NCBI GenBank assembly: GCA_944326365.1 | Contig: CALVDR010000011.1 | Location: forward strand, 1-64,000 | Direction of reading: 5' to 3' | DNA from: an uncultured Bacteroidales bacterium | GTDB lineage: Bacteria > Bacteroidota > Bacteroidia > Bacteroidales > UBA932 | DNA: 64,000 bases | Shown: positions 8,822 to 16,279 of the stretch, one piece after another | Numbering within the stretch: the stretch's first letter is position 1 | Layout: the number at the start of each line of letters is the position of its first letter | Made by a program: the position numbers and the translations under genes | The notes under the pieces: model-generated | What the model was told of the DNA's origin: nothing | Seen by the model: only the letters and a program-made list of their open reading frames with translations | The model's database searches: none

Positions 8822-10224
8822 AACCGGCTTGATCCGTCGAAACAATGGGTGCAGACCCGGCATTTCGGCAGGCCTATAGCCTGTATCAGAGTTTCTATAG
8901 TATTGAATTTCAGCGAAGTCAGACCGAACCGTTCCGCTATCTTATCGACCATCCTGCGGTATTCAGGAGTGGACGGATCAGAATATTTCTCCAGATTCTT
9001 GTCTGCGTCACCTTCGAATTCCTGGATGATGCGCCGCGTGATCAGTTCCATGTCGGTCTTGCTTGCCGAGAATCCCAGATACGGACAGCCATACACCAGA
9101 GGCGGACATCCGATACGCATATGCACTTCCTTCGCGCCGTAGTCGAAAAGGACCTTGACATTGTCTTTCAGCTGCGTTCCCCTCACTATCGAGTCATCGC
9201 AGAATATGATTTTCCTGCCCTGGAGCATGGCCCTGTTCGGGATGAGCTTCATCTTGGCCACGAGGTCGCGCCGTTCCTGATTGCTCGGAGTGAAACTTCT
9301 CGGCCATGTCGGAGTGTACTTGGTGATGGCACGGTGATAAGGGATTCCCTTTCCTTCCGCATATCCGAGCCCCTGGCCTATTCCGGAATCAGGTATGCCG
9401 CAGACGAAATCCGCATCTGAACTGTCTTTCTTCCCCATCTCGTATCCGCTCTTGAAACGTACCTGCTCCACATTCTGTCCCTCATATGTAGAAGTCGGAA
9501 ATCCGTAGTAAACCCACAGGAAAGAACATATCTGCATTTCTTTTTCAGGGGCCTTGATCTGCTCCACACGGTCATGATGCAGCTTCACTATCTCGCCGGG
9601 GCCTACGAAACCGTCGATTTCATAGCCCAGATTCGGGAAACTGCACGACTCGCTGGTGACGGCATAGGCTCCGTCCTTTCTGCCTATGACTATCGGAGTG
9701 CGGCCGAGCCTGTCTCTGGCTGCGATGATGCCGTCTTCCGTAAGTATCAGCATGGAACACGAACCCTTTATCTTCGAGAATACGTTTTCTATTCCATCCC
9801 TGAATGTCTTTCCCTGTATGATGAGCAGGGCTATCAGCTCTGTCTGGTTCGTCTTTCCGGAGCTGAGTTCCGCGAAGTGCATGTTGCTGTCCAGCAGTTC
9901 CTTTTCCAATTCGGCGATATTTGCAAGCCGGGCTACCGTGACTATGGCGAATTTCCCCAGATGCGAATTGAGGACAATCGGCTGCGGATCCGTATCGCTT
10001 ATGACGCCTATGCCGGAATTGCCGTTGAATTTGTCGAGGTTGTCTTCGAACTTGCTGCGGAAATAAGAGTTTTCAAGATTGTGTATAGAACGCTTGAAAC
10101 CGTCCTCCGGGCTGTATGTGGCCATTCCGCCGCGTTTCGTGCCCATGTGCGAATTGTAGTCAGTACCGTAATACAGGTCATTGATGCATTTCTCTTTGGA
10201 AATGGTACCGAAAAAGCCTCCCAT
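8818..10224 (-). CDS. amidophosphoribosyltransferase homologue lacking the N-terminal catalytic Cys
   Basis: A 468-residue PurF-family protein: an N-terminal Ntn glutaminase-like domain followed by a phosphoribosyltransferase domain. The PRPP loop FCDDSIVRGTQ (341-351) is intact. C233, C380, C458 and C461 align by position and context with the four cysteines that hold the [4Fe-4S] cluster in the B. subtilis-type enzyme. However, the N-terminus reads MGGFFGTI where functional PurF has M-C-G-I, so the nucleophilic Cys1 is replaced by glycine. I know of Bacteroidetes paralogues with this start. The protein may use free ammonia, or be a regulator or PRPP sensor. It has its own promoter. Confidence 0.85.
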   Translation of the reverse strand: MGGFFGTISKEKCINDLYYGTDYNSHMGTKRGGMATYSPEDGFKRSIHNLENSYFRSKFEDNLDKFNGNSGIGVISDTDPQPIVLNSHLGKFAIVTVARLANIAELEKELLDSNMHFAELSSGKTNQTELIALLIIQGKTFRDGIENVFSKIKGSCSMLILTEDGIIAARDRLGRTPIVIGRKDGAYAVTSESCSFPNLGYEIDGFVGPGEIVKLHHDRVEQIKAPEKEMQICSFLWVYYGFPTSTYEGQNVEQVRFKSGYEMGKKDSSDADFVCGIPDSGIGQGLGYAEGKGIPYHRAITKYTPTWPRSFTPSNQERRDLVAKMKLIPNRAMLQGRKIIFCDDSIVRGTQLKDNVKVLFDYGAKEVHMRIGCPPLVYGCPYLGFSASKTDMELITRRIIQEFEGDADKNLEKYSDPSTPEYRRMVDKIAERFGLTSLKFNTIETLIQAIGLPKCRVCTHCFDGSSRF

Positions 10225-10256
10225 ATTATAAATCCTTTTGCGTCTTTTTGCGGCGG

Positions 10257-10288
10257 CAAAAATAAAAAAATATTGGCTGGATTACAAA
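10257..10288 (-). promoter_or_regulatory. promoter of the PurF homologue
   Basis: Minus strand: TTTG (10288-10285), 20 bases, then TATTTTTG (10264-10257), matching the Bacteroidetes -33/-7 consensus. The ATG follows 33 bases later, with AAAAGGA as a possible ribosome binding site. The -33 box lies in the loop and stem of the terminator of the upstream gene. Confidence 0.7.
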
Positions 10289-10298
10289 TCCAGCCAAT
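10264..10298 (-). terminator. rho-independent terminator of xerC-hpf
   Basis: Perfect 12-bp stem ATTGGCTGGATT (10272-10283 and its complement at 10287-10298) with a 3-base loop. On the minus strand it is followed by TATTTTTTTATT. It sits 28 bp past the hpf stop. Confidence 0.85.
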
Positions 10299-10325
10299 AA
10301 AAGTGGGAAATATCTATTTTTCCGA

Positions 10326-10616
10326 TCAATTCGCCTTTTTCTCCTTGACCCTTACCAGCTTCTCCTTCAGGACATCAAGACAGTCTACCACCGCGTCTTC
10401 GAATGTTCTCGCATTCCTCTCCACGACGACATCGCTGCCCGGAACCTGCACCTGCACCTTCACATTCTTGTTCTCATGCTCGGGGAGCAGTGACATGGTG
10501 ACATCCACTCCGATGATCTCATCGTAGAACTTGGTCAGCTTCGAAAGCTTCTTCTCTACGAAGTCCAACAGTTTCTGATCAGCATTGAACTTGATGGATT
10601 GTACTCTAATCTCCAT
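10326..10616 (-). CDS. hpf: ribosome hibernation promoting factor, short form
   Basis: A 96-residue RaiA/HPF protein that binds the small ribosomal subunit near the decoding site in stationary phase. The fold is visible as MEIRVQSIKF, a helix with KKLSKLTKFYDEI, then strands ending in KVQVQVPGSDVVVER and the helix AVVDCLDVLKEKL. It has no C-terminal dimerisation domain, so it is the short type. The start was moved to the internal ATG at 10616 because GGAGGT lies five bases before it. That places the ribosome site within the last codons of xerC (11-bp overlap). Co-transcription with xerC is likely. Confidence 0.92.
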   Translation of the reverse strand: MEIRVQSIKFNADQKLLDFVEKKLSKLTKFYDEIIGVDVTMSLLPEHENKNVKVQVQVPGSDVVVERNARTFEDAVVDCLDVLKEKLVRVKEKKAN

Positions 10617-11553
10617 TTTTACCTCCGTTTTTAGCCCGTGGATGGGCAGATTCATAAACATGCTTCAGTTTCTCGATGGAGTTGTGCGTATAGACCTGTG
10701 TCGCGGCGAGGGATGCGTGTCCCAGAAACTCCTTTATGGAATTCAGGTCGGCTCCGTCATCCAGAAGCCCTGTCGCTACAGTGTGCCTGAGAACGTGTGG
10801 CGATTTCCTTCCGGAAAAGCCGCCTGCGGCTCCAAGTTCCTGCTTCACTATCCTGTCCACCAGTTCGGGATACAAAGCCCGCCCCTTCACTGTGACGAAC
10901 AGCGGCGAAGACAAGTCGAACACACCGTCTGCCATCGTATCAACTGCATGTAAATATAGTGAAATTTCCTGACAATATGAAGGCAGAAGAGGAATTTCTC
11001 TCATTTTGTCCCCTTTTCCCGTGACCCTCATCACACGTCTGGAAAAATCCACGTCCTTCCGCCTGAGACTTGTCAGTTCGGACCGCCGGATTCCAGTACA
11101 GTAAAGAGTGGATACGACAGCCCTGCGCAGTCTCCTGTCATACCCTGCCGTGGTCAGGTCCGGGATTTCCGAGGCATAGGCTTCCGTCCCGGCAAAATAG
11201 TTCCGGATGTCTTCCTCCCTGAAAAATTCCGGGAGTCTCTTTTCCGTTTTAGGTCGCTTGACAAGCTTCACAGGGTTCGACTTCAGCATACCTTCTTTCA
11301 CAAGATACCGGCAGAATCCGCTCAGCACAGAGATATGGAGGTTTACAGTCCTGGCATTCAGTTTCTTTTCCAGAAGACTTGCTTCATAGCCTCTGATGAT
11401 GTTCGGGATCAGGGATTCAAGCAGTTCCGCATCATCCGATGCCTGTGTGAACACACAGAATTCCCCGAGACATTTTCCGTATATGTCCCTCGTCCTCACA
11501 GAGTATCTCCGCACTGTGGAGATGTATGTCAGATATTTCTCTACAAGTATCAT
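10606..11553 (-). CDS. xerC: tyrosine recombinase XerC/XerD type
   Basis: A 315-residue site-specific recombinase. All catalytic residues are visible: R156 in CTGIRRSEL, K180 in VTGKGDK, H253 and R256 in HVLRHT, H279 in LGHAS and the tyrosine nucleophile Y288 in ATQVYTH. The N-terminal ~100 residues are the SAM-like core-binding domain. The length and the position beside hpf fit a chromosomal dimer-resolution recombinase rather than a mobile-element integrase, and there is no mobile cargo nearby. Assignment to C rather than D is uncertain. The start ATG is 74 bp after the cca stop on the same strand. Confidence 0.88.
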   Translation of the reverse strand: MILVEKYLTYISTVRRYSVRTRDIYGKCLGEFCVFTQASDDAELLESLIPNIIRGYEASLLEKKLNARTVNLHISVLSGFCRYLVKEGMLKSNPVKLVKRPKTEKRLPEFFREEDIRNYFAGTEAYASEIPDLTTAGYDRRLRRAVVSTLYCTGIRRSELTSLRRKDVDFSRRVMRVTGKGDKMREIPLLPSYCQEISLYLHAVDTMADGVFDLSSPLFVTVKGRALYPELVDRIVKQELGAAGGFSGRKSPHVLRHTVATGLLDDGADLNSIKEFLGHASLAATQVYTHNSIEKLKHVYESAHPRAKNGGKNGD

Positions 11554-11627
11554 TTTTCACACCGGGGCGCCATTTTACTCCTCTTGCTGCATTTCCGCTG
11601 CCGGTCACGGACTTGATGGCAATACCT

Positions 11628-13142
11628 CTATCTGCGTCCCGCCCTGACTACAAGTCCCATATCGGCAGCCCTCTCCCTCATGAGCCTGTCAGCCTCCTCG
11701 AAGTTGTTCCCTATCACACCGTCCAGAATCGCATTCTTGACATATTCCTTCAGTTCGCCGATCTCCCTGCACGGCGGGATGCCGTACAATTCCATCACAT
11801 ACTCTCCTGTGATAGGATTCTTGAAATTCCTGACCGCATCCTTCTCCTCCACTTCGACAAGTTTCCGCTTCACCAGCTCGAAATTCTGTCTTAGCCTCTC
11901 GACTTTACGTGGATTCTTGGATGTCACATCCGCACTGCAGAGCAGCATCAGGTCATCTATGTCGTTCCCAGCTTCAAACAGCAGACGCCTCACTGCGGAA
12001 TCCGTCACTTCCTCGGTCACCAGGGCTATGGGCCTCAGATGAAGGAGCACCAGCTTCTCCACGTACTTCATCTTTTCGTTCAGAGGCATCTTCAGGGATT
12101 TGAAGATTTTCGGTATCATCCTGGCTCCCACGACTTCATGTCCGTGAAAAGTCCATCCGGCATTCCTGTCGAAACGTTTGGTCGCCGGTTTTCCTATGTC
12201 ATGCAGAAGTGCAGCCCATCTGAGCCACACGTTAGGCTCGGTGCGCGGCCTGGCGACTTCCGTCCCGTCCACGAATTCGAAATCCTTCAGCCTGCCTTCG
12301 GCAATGGCTTCCATCTCCCCAATGGCAATATTGTCCAAGACTTCAAGCGTATGCGAGAAGTTTTCCTTGTGGCTGAGCCCTTCCACGCTTTCAGCACCTT
12401 TCAGTCTGGCAAGCTGAGGCAGTATCAGTTCCAGCAACCCTGTCTCGTCAAGCAGCCTGAAGCCTATGGAAGGACGGCTGCAGACCAGCATCTTGTTCAG
12501 TTCCTCGGCTATCCTTTCCCGGGAAAGTATTTCGAGTCTGCTCCTGTTCCGGCTGATGGATTCAAGCGATTCCGGAACGATATGGAACTTGACGTCGCCG
12601 TCACTGAGTTTTGTCGCGAAACGGATGGCCCTGATCATGCGCAGCGGGTCATCGCTGTATGTAGTGTCCGGATCGAGCGGAGTCCTGATGATGCCTGCGG
12701 ACAGATCCCTGATACCTCCGAACGGGTCCACAAGAGCACCGAAGTCCTCTTTCTGCAGACTGAAAGCCATGGCATTTATGGTGAAATCCCTGCGTTTCTG
12801 GTCATCTTCAAGCGTACCGTTCTCTACTATGGGCTTGCGGGAATCGCGTCTGTACGATTCTTTTCTGGCTCCTACAAATTCCACCTCTATTCCTCTGTAT
12901 TTGAGCATGGCAGTACCGAAATTGCGGAATACGGACACATGGCTGTGAACGGCTGCGCCTACAGCCTCCGCAAGCTCTATTCCGCTGCCTTCCACCACGA
13001 TATCTATGTCTTTGCTCGGCCTGCCCAGAAAGCAGTCCCTTACATAGCCTCCTATCACGAAAGCCCTTACTCCCAGAGAAGCGGCCGTATCAGAAATTAT
13101 CTGGAAAATCATATGGTCCAGAAAACCATGAGTAACAGTCAT
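11628..13142 (-). CDS. cca: CCA tRNA nucleotidyltransferase with HD domain
   Basis: A 504-residue class II nucleotidyltransferase that adds or repairs the 3' CCA of tRNAs. GGYVRD (31-36) and DID (45-47) are the active-site motifs of the polymerase head. RRDFTINAMAF is the conserved linker, and LLHDIGKP begins a C-terminal HD phosphohydrolase-type domain. Some Bacteroidetes members are annotated as poly(A) polymerase or CCA enzyme interchangeably. CCA addition is the likelier role, because tRNA-Glu in this window does not encode CCA. It lies upstream of xerC and hpf on the same strand with a 74-bp gap. Confidence 0.88.
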   Translation of the reverse strand: MTVTHGFLDHMIFQIISDTAASLGVRAFVIGGYVRDCFLGRPSKDIDIVVEGSGIELAEAVGAAVHSHVSVFRNFGTAMLKYRGIEVEFVGARKESYRRDSRKPIVENGTLEDDQKRRDFTINAMAFSLQKEDFGALVDPFGGIRDLSAGIIRTPLDPDTTYSDDPLRMIRAIRFATKLSDGDVKFHIVPESLESISRNRSRLEILSRERIAEELNKMLVCSRPSIGFRLLDETGLLELILPQLARLKGAESVEGLSHKENFSHTLEVLDNIAIGEMEAIAEGRLKDFEFVDGTEVARPRTEPNVWLRWAALLHDIGKPATKRFDRNAGWTFHGHEVVGARMIPKIFKSLKMPLNEKMKYVEKLVLLHLRPIALVTEEVTDSAVRRLLFEAGNDIDDLMLLCSADVTSKNPRKVERLRQNFELVKRKLVEVEEKDAVRNFKNPITGEYVMELYGIPPCREIGELKEYVKNAILDGVIGNNFEEADRLMRERAADMGLVVRAGRR

Positions 13143-13222
13143 TTATTGGATTTTATCGATAATTGGACATTCTTAACTGAATATATACGTCTTTCATGCC
13201 GGTATTGCGGCAACAGAAGGAC

Positions 13223-13254
13223 ATTGGCGTCAGCCATAACAATTGGCGTCAGCC
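13223..13254. repeat. two copies of a 13-mer hairpin motif
   Basis: ATTGGCGTCAGCC occurs at 13223-13235 and 13242-13254, just past (and touching) the stop of the HsdR-N gene. A third exact copy is at 33644-33656, also just past a minus-strand stop codon. TGGC-GTCA-GCCA can form a tiny stem-loop in the first copy. No function is known. Confidence 0.7.
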
Positions 13255-13668
13255 TCCGGAGGTCATGTCACGGTAATCGGGAAGTCCGGCGATGAATGAA
13301 TATCGGGGACGTCCGTCTACGGTATCTCTCCTGCATACGAAAGTGGATTTTCCGTTCGTGATGAAAATGTATCTGACATTCAGTACCATATTATATACTA
13401 CGGCCTGGTCCAGCACGGTGTTGTCGATAGTGACATCCGGTCTCTTGCACTCCACTACCGCTACAGGAGAGGTGCCCCTGCCGTATATGACGATATCCGC
13501 CCGGAGTTTCTTTCCTCCGATCGCAAGCGGGACTTCGCTCATCATCATATGGAACGGCACGCCCATCAGTTCGTGAAGCTGTACGATAAACCACTGTCTC
13601 ACATCCTCTTCCGGTGTGAGTGTCACGTTTTTCTTTCTCAACGGGTCCCAGACCATGCTCTTTTCCAT
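13249..13668 (-). CDS. HsdR N-terminal-type nuclease domain protein
   Basis: A 139-residue stand-alone protein resembling the N-terminal nuclease domain of type I restriction subunits (HSDR_N_2). A PD-(D/E)xK-like site is visible: D58 in LRADIV, then E73 and K75 in VVECKRP. No helicase, methylase or specificity gene is near, so it is not part of a restriction system here. Such small proteins are widespread single genes in Bacteroidetes and their role is unknown. The final codons contain the palindrome CCTCCGGAGG. The next gene upstream (esterase) ends 10 bp away on the same strand. Confidence 0.8.
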   Translation of the reverse strand: MEKSMVWDPLRKKNVTLTPEEDVRQWFIVQLHELMGVPFHMMMSEVPLAIGGKKLRADIVIYGRGTSPVAVVECKRPDVTIDNTVLDQAVVYNMVLNVRYIFITNGKSTFVCRRDTVDGRPRYSFIAGLPDYRDMTSGG

Positions 13669-13678
13669 CAGTGTTCAG

Positions 13679-14890
13679 TCAATACGTTTCCGGCACATCA
13701 TGCAAAGGTACTGTTTTTTCGAAAAATTCCACTATCATGCACTGCACCTCCTTTCCACAATGGTGTCCGCCTTCGAAAAATTCTGTCCTGAGCCTGCCTT
13801 CCGCACCATGCTCTTCATATATGGACTGCATCCTGCCGTATGCCTTTTCCACAGCCCGGACCGGGAAAAGATGATCACTGGTGCCGCTGAGAAAAAGGAA
13901 CGGCTTCGGGACCAGTTTCAAGGCAATGTCAGGAAAATCATATCTGTCACGCAGACGAGGTATCAGCAATGCATAGTCAGAAGCCTTGTACGGTGTCTTT
14001 TCGGCCTCTTTCAAGGTCATCCAGCAAAGGGCTGCCCCGGTCTTGATATCCTGGCAGAAAGCCGTCAGAAGCCATGTGCGGTGTGCCCCCATCGACCAGC
14101 CGAATGCAGCTATGTTTCCCGGATCCACGAAATCCAGCCCGGACAGGATACGTGCAGCCAGAGCATCTTCCGCCATGGTCTTTTCCGCCCAGATGACCCC
14201 GGTGGCCGCAAGGCTGTCATATACCGTTCTCTGGCCTTCGTATACGGCTTTCTTCAGCGAATCGAGCCGTGTCTTTTTCCTGTCCGCAGCCATCTGCCCG
14301 CAATATAGACCAATTTCATCCTGAGACATGCCTGGATCTCCGTATTTGAGTCTGGACCATTCCTGACATGCCTCGGTACTGCGACTGCCCCAGTAAAGCA
14401 TATCGGGGACTATCACCACATAGCCGAGGGAAGCGAGGGAATCAGCGAAATATACTCCGTCGAAATTCGTCCGGACAAATTCTTCGGATGATCTCCTGAT
14501 ATGTCCCGGACTTTCAGCGAGCGGTCTGACAAGCTTTTCCTTTCCTATGTCGAATCTGGCTCCGTGGTCGTGCAGAAGGACCAGCCCGGGACGTTTATCC
14601 AATGCCGAAGCGCCGTCAGGTACAAGCAGATAAGAACGGATCAAATCCTCTCCGGCAGCTATGTCTGAAGCGACGGCAGGCCTTCCGGCGGAAACGGATC
14701 CCGATACCGGAACGGCCGGGTCAGCCGAAACTCCCCCGTATTCTATCAGAAAACACTTGTACCCCTGCCGCTGCTCTTCCGCCACGACGGCAAATCCAGT
14801 TGTATCCGGCAGAGTCCGGGCCATAATACCGGCTTCCGCCAATACAAAAAATAAAAATGACACAAGAATTATCCTGACACAGAGTTTCAT
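13679..14890 (-). CDS. secreted alpha/beta-hydrolase, Abhydrolase_7-like esterase
   Basis: A 403-residue protein with an N-terminal signal peptide (hydrophobic VRIILVSFLFFVLAEAG). The nucleophile elbow GWSMG follows a strand VDPGNIAAFGWSMGAHRT. LLHDHGARFD near residue 110 is the oxyanion-hole strand. An Asp in FLSGTSDHLFP and a His in FEGGHHCG complete a plausible triad. The closest family is the acetyl-xylan-esterase/dienelactone-hydrolase-like Abhydrolase_7 group, often linked to polysaccharide use. Substrate unknown. The cell location is probably the periplasm. Confidence 0.8.
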   Translation of the reverse strand: MKLCVRIILVSFLFFVLAEAGIMARTLPDTTGFAVVAEEQRQGYKCFLIEYGGVSADPAVPVSGSVSAGRPAVASDIAAGEDLIRSYLLVPDGASALDKRPGLVLLHDHGARFDIGKEKLVRPLAESPGHIRRSSEEFVRTNFDGVYFADSLASLGYVVIVPDMLYWGSRSTEACQEWSRLKYGDPGMSQDEIGLYCGQMAADRKKTRLDSLKKAVYEGQRTVYDSLAATGVIWAEKTMAEDALAARILSGLDFVDPGNIAAFGWSMGAHRTWLLTAFCQDIKTGAALCWMTLKEAEKTPYKASDYALLIPRLRDRYDFPDIALKLVPKPFLFLSGTSDHLFPVRAVEKAYGRMQSIYEEHGAEGRLRTEFFEGGHHCGKEVQCMIVEFFEKTVPLHDVPETY

Positions 14891-15113
14891 ATAGTTTCTG
14901 TCCTTAACCTATTATACCCATAATCTCTTTGGCCGAAAGCGCCAGCTCCCCGATTGCTGACAAAAATTTTCCCACTTGTCGGAAATGATATGCTTGATTA
15001 TTTTGTAAAATTACAAAAAATGCAGGAGATACCTTCACATCGGACAATGAATAGAAAAAGTCGGCAAGTTATGTTCTACGAAGTCCTTTACGGTTTCTGC
15101 CAGTCCCGGCCAT
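14891..15113. other. gene-free stretch with an AT palindrome
   Basis: No supported coding frame. The palindrome TTTTGTAA-AA-TTACAAAA lies at 15001-15018, a possible operator or promoter element for the esterase. No full consensus promoter was found. Confidence 0.4.
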
Positions 15114-15147
15114 AAAAAAAATCCCGAAGTCGCCGGACTTCAGGATT
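15114..15147 (-). terminator. terminator downstream of tRNA-Val
   Basis: Imperfect stem (ATCC-GAAGTC paired with GACTTC-GGAT, one mismatch) and a GCCG-type loop. On the minus strand it is followed by a run of eight T. It lies 24 bp beyond the tRNA. Confidence 0.8.
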
Positions 15148-15170
15148 TTGCTTTGATTTGCCCTTTCGGG

Positions 15171-15248
15171 TGGTGGGAGCTGAGGGAGTCGAACCCCCGA
15201 CCCTCTGCTTGTAAGGCAGACGCTCTGAACCAACTGAGCTAAGCTCCC
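15171..15248 (-). tRNA. tRNA-Val (anticodon TAC)
   Basis: Minus-strand cloverleaf: acceptor GGGAGCT/AGCTCCC, D-stem GCTC/GCGT-type arm, anticodon stem TCTGC/GCAGA around loop CTTACAA (anticodon TAC), and T-arm with GTTCGA. Discriminator A and an encoded CCA (15173-15171) complete the gene. Confidence 0.95.
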
Positions 15249-15351
15249 GTTTTTCGTTTGTTTTGGGATTGCAAAGATACGCAAGAAAAATTATCCTGCA
15301 AATTTTTTTTCCACTTTTTCATAATTACGATAAGCAAAAACACCCTCACAT

Positions 15352-15453
15352 TGTCATCTCGACCGGAGGTCCGGTGGACCGGAGTGGAGAGATCTGACAT
15401 ATTTCAAAAACAGATTTCCCGACTTCGGACTGTGTCCTCCGCTCGAAATGACA
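15352..15453. repeat. 102-bp inverted-repeat (MITE-like) element
   Basis: The ends TGTCATCTCGACCGGAGG and CCTCCGCTCGAAATGACA are inverted repeats with two mismatches in 18. The interior carries ACCGGAGGTCCGGT and a GGAGTGGAGAGATCT segment. It resembles the TGTCAT-TCGA short intergenic repeats common in Bacteroidota genomes (from memory, not searched). There is no coding capacity. It lies between tRNA-Val and tmRNA. Confidence 0.7.
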
Positions 15454-15572
15454 TACAGGGACAGCCAGATTTGCGGATATGAATGGAAATATTCCTGACA
15501 GATTGAAACTTTTTCTATCCGAATACGTATAATATAGATGCAGAGGAAATTCTCTGCATTTGAATACCATCC

Positions 15573-15969
15573 GGGGCTGTTTTGGTTTTGACAGCATAAG
15601 ACATTGGACGGTAAGCACGCCGGGCGTCGGAGGTTTGCCCGTAAATCTCAGCTTCCAAAAGATTAGTTGGCAACAACAATTATGCACTCGCTGCGTAGTC
15701 TACCAAGTAGTCTCGCTTAATCGCCGGCCGCCAAGGCTGCGGTCGCGACGGGTATCCCTCCAGGCTTTAGGCCGGTTATGTCTGGAATACGGGGTATCAT
15801 CCAAACCGGACGCACAGGGTCACTCCTCTACACCCTGCCAAGATTTAGAGGATAAGCTGGAATTGGCCTGTCTTCCGGCAGATTCCGGCCGACAAACAAA
15901 GAAAGACTAAGCGTGTAGAAAGCTGCCTGGTGCTATGTTTGGACGGCGGTTCGAGTCCGCCCAGCTCCA
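15573..15969 (+). ncRNA. ssrA: transfer-messenger RNA
   Basis: A 397-nt tmRNA that rescues stalled ribosomes. The 5' end GGGGCTG pairs with CAGCTCC at the 3' end to form the tRNA-like acceptor. The T-arm is GGCGGTTCGAGTCCGCC. The tag frame at 15669-15698 reads GNNNYALAA then TAG, with GGC as resume codon. It differs by one residue from the GENNYALAA tags of related Bacteroidales. The discriminator A is followed by CAA, so the CCA end must be added after transcription. The last eight bases also form part of a long inverted repeat downstream. Confidence 0.95.
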
Positions 15970-16013
15970 CAAAAAAAAGACATCACTTATGATGTCTTTT
16001 TTTTGTGGAGCTG
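15962..16013 (+). terminator. 24-bp perfect inverted repeat overlapping the tmRNA 3' end
   Basis: The left arm 15962-15985 begins inside the tmRNA acceptor (CAGCTCCAC) and runs through eight A and GACATCA. The loop is CTTA. The right arm 15990-16013 is its exact complement, with a run of eight T and then GTGGAGCTG. The inner part (A8-GACATCA-CTTA-TGATGTC-T8) is a standard bidirectional terminator. The outer nine pairs use the mature tmRNA sequence. Confidence 0.85.
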
Positions 16014-16265
16014 ACGTCTTTCTTCGAAAGACTGATTCCTCTTACCCCCGATGCCTCCGGCATCACCCCGGTGGGGTATCTCGCTCCTTCCAGTCGCGGG
16101 CCTCCGGCCTTGATAATCTCGTGGTATGATGTCTTTTTTTTTGTGGAGCTGACGTCTTTCTTCGAAAGACTGATTCCTCTTACCCCCGATGCCTCCGGCA
16201 TCACCCCGGTAGGGTATCTCGCTCCTTCCAGTCGCGGGCCGCCGGCCTTGATAATCTCGTGGTAT
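15991..16265. repeat. two tandem 138-bp units of stacked hairpins
   Basis: Units begin at 15991 (gatgtct) and 16128, with near-identical sequence. Each starts with a T-run and GTGGAGCTG, the reverse complement of the tmRNA 3' end. Each then carries several three-base-loop hairpins: GTCTTTC-TTC-GAAAGAC (16016-16032), GATGCC-TCC-GGCATC (16050-16064), CCCC-GGT-GGGG (16066-16076) and GGCC-TCC-GGCC (16099-16109). In unit 2 the last loop is GCC instead of TCC while the stem is kept. Short open frames across it are repeat artefacts. Confidence 0.9.
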
Positions 16266-16279
16266 GATGTGCTGCAGCA

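Noticed and set aside
10606..11553. Mobile-element integrase
   Set aside because: The recombinase is of normal Xer length, sits beside hpf and cca, and no attachment site, excisionase or cargo is seen.
13249..13668. Remnant of a type I restriction system
   Set aside because: No hsdM, hsdS or helicase remains nearby, and similar short proteins stand alone in other Bacteroidota.
15573..16013. Prophage attachment site at the tmRNA 3' end
   Set aside because: The duplicated tmRNA segment is inverted rather than direct, and no integrase gene or foreign block follows.
15991..16265. CRISPR-like array
   Set aside because: Only two adjacent units of 138 bp with no unique spacers and no cas genes.
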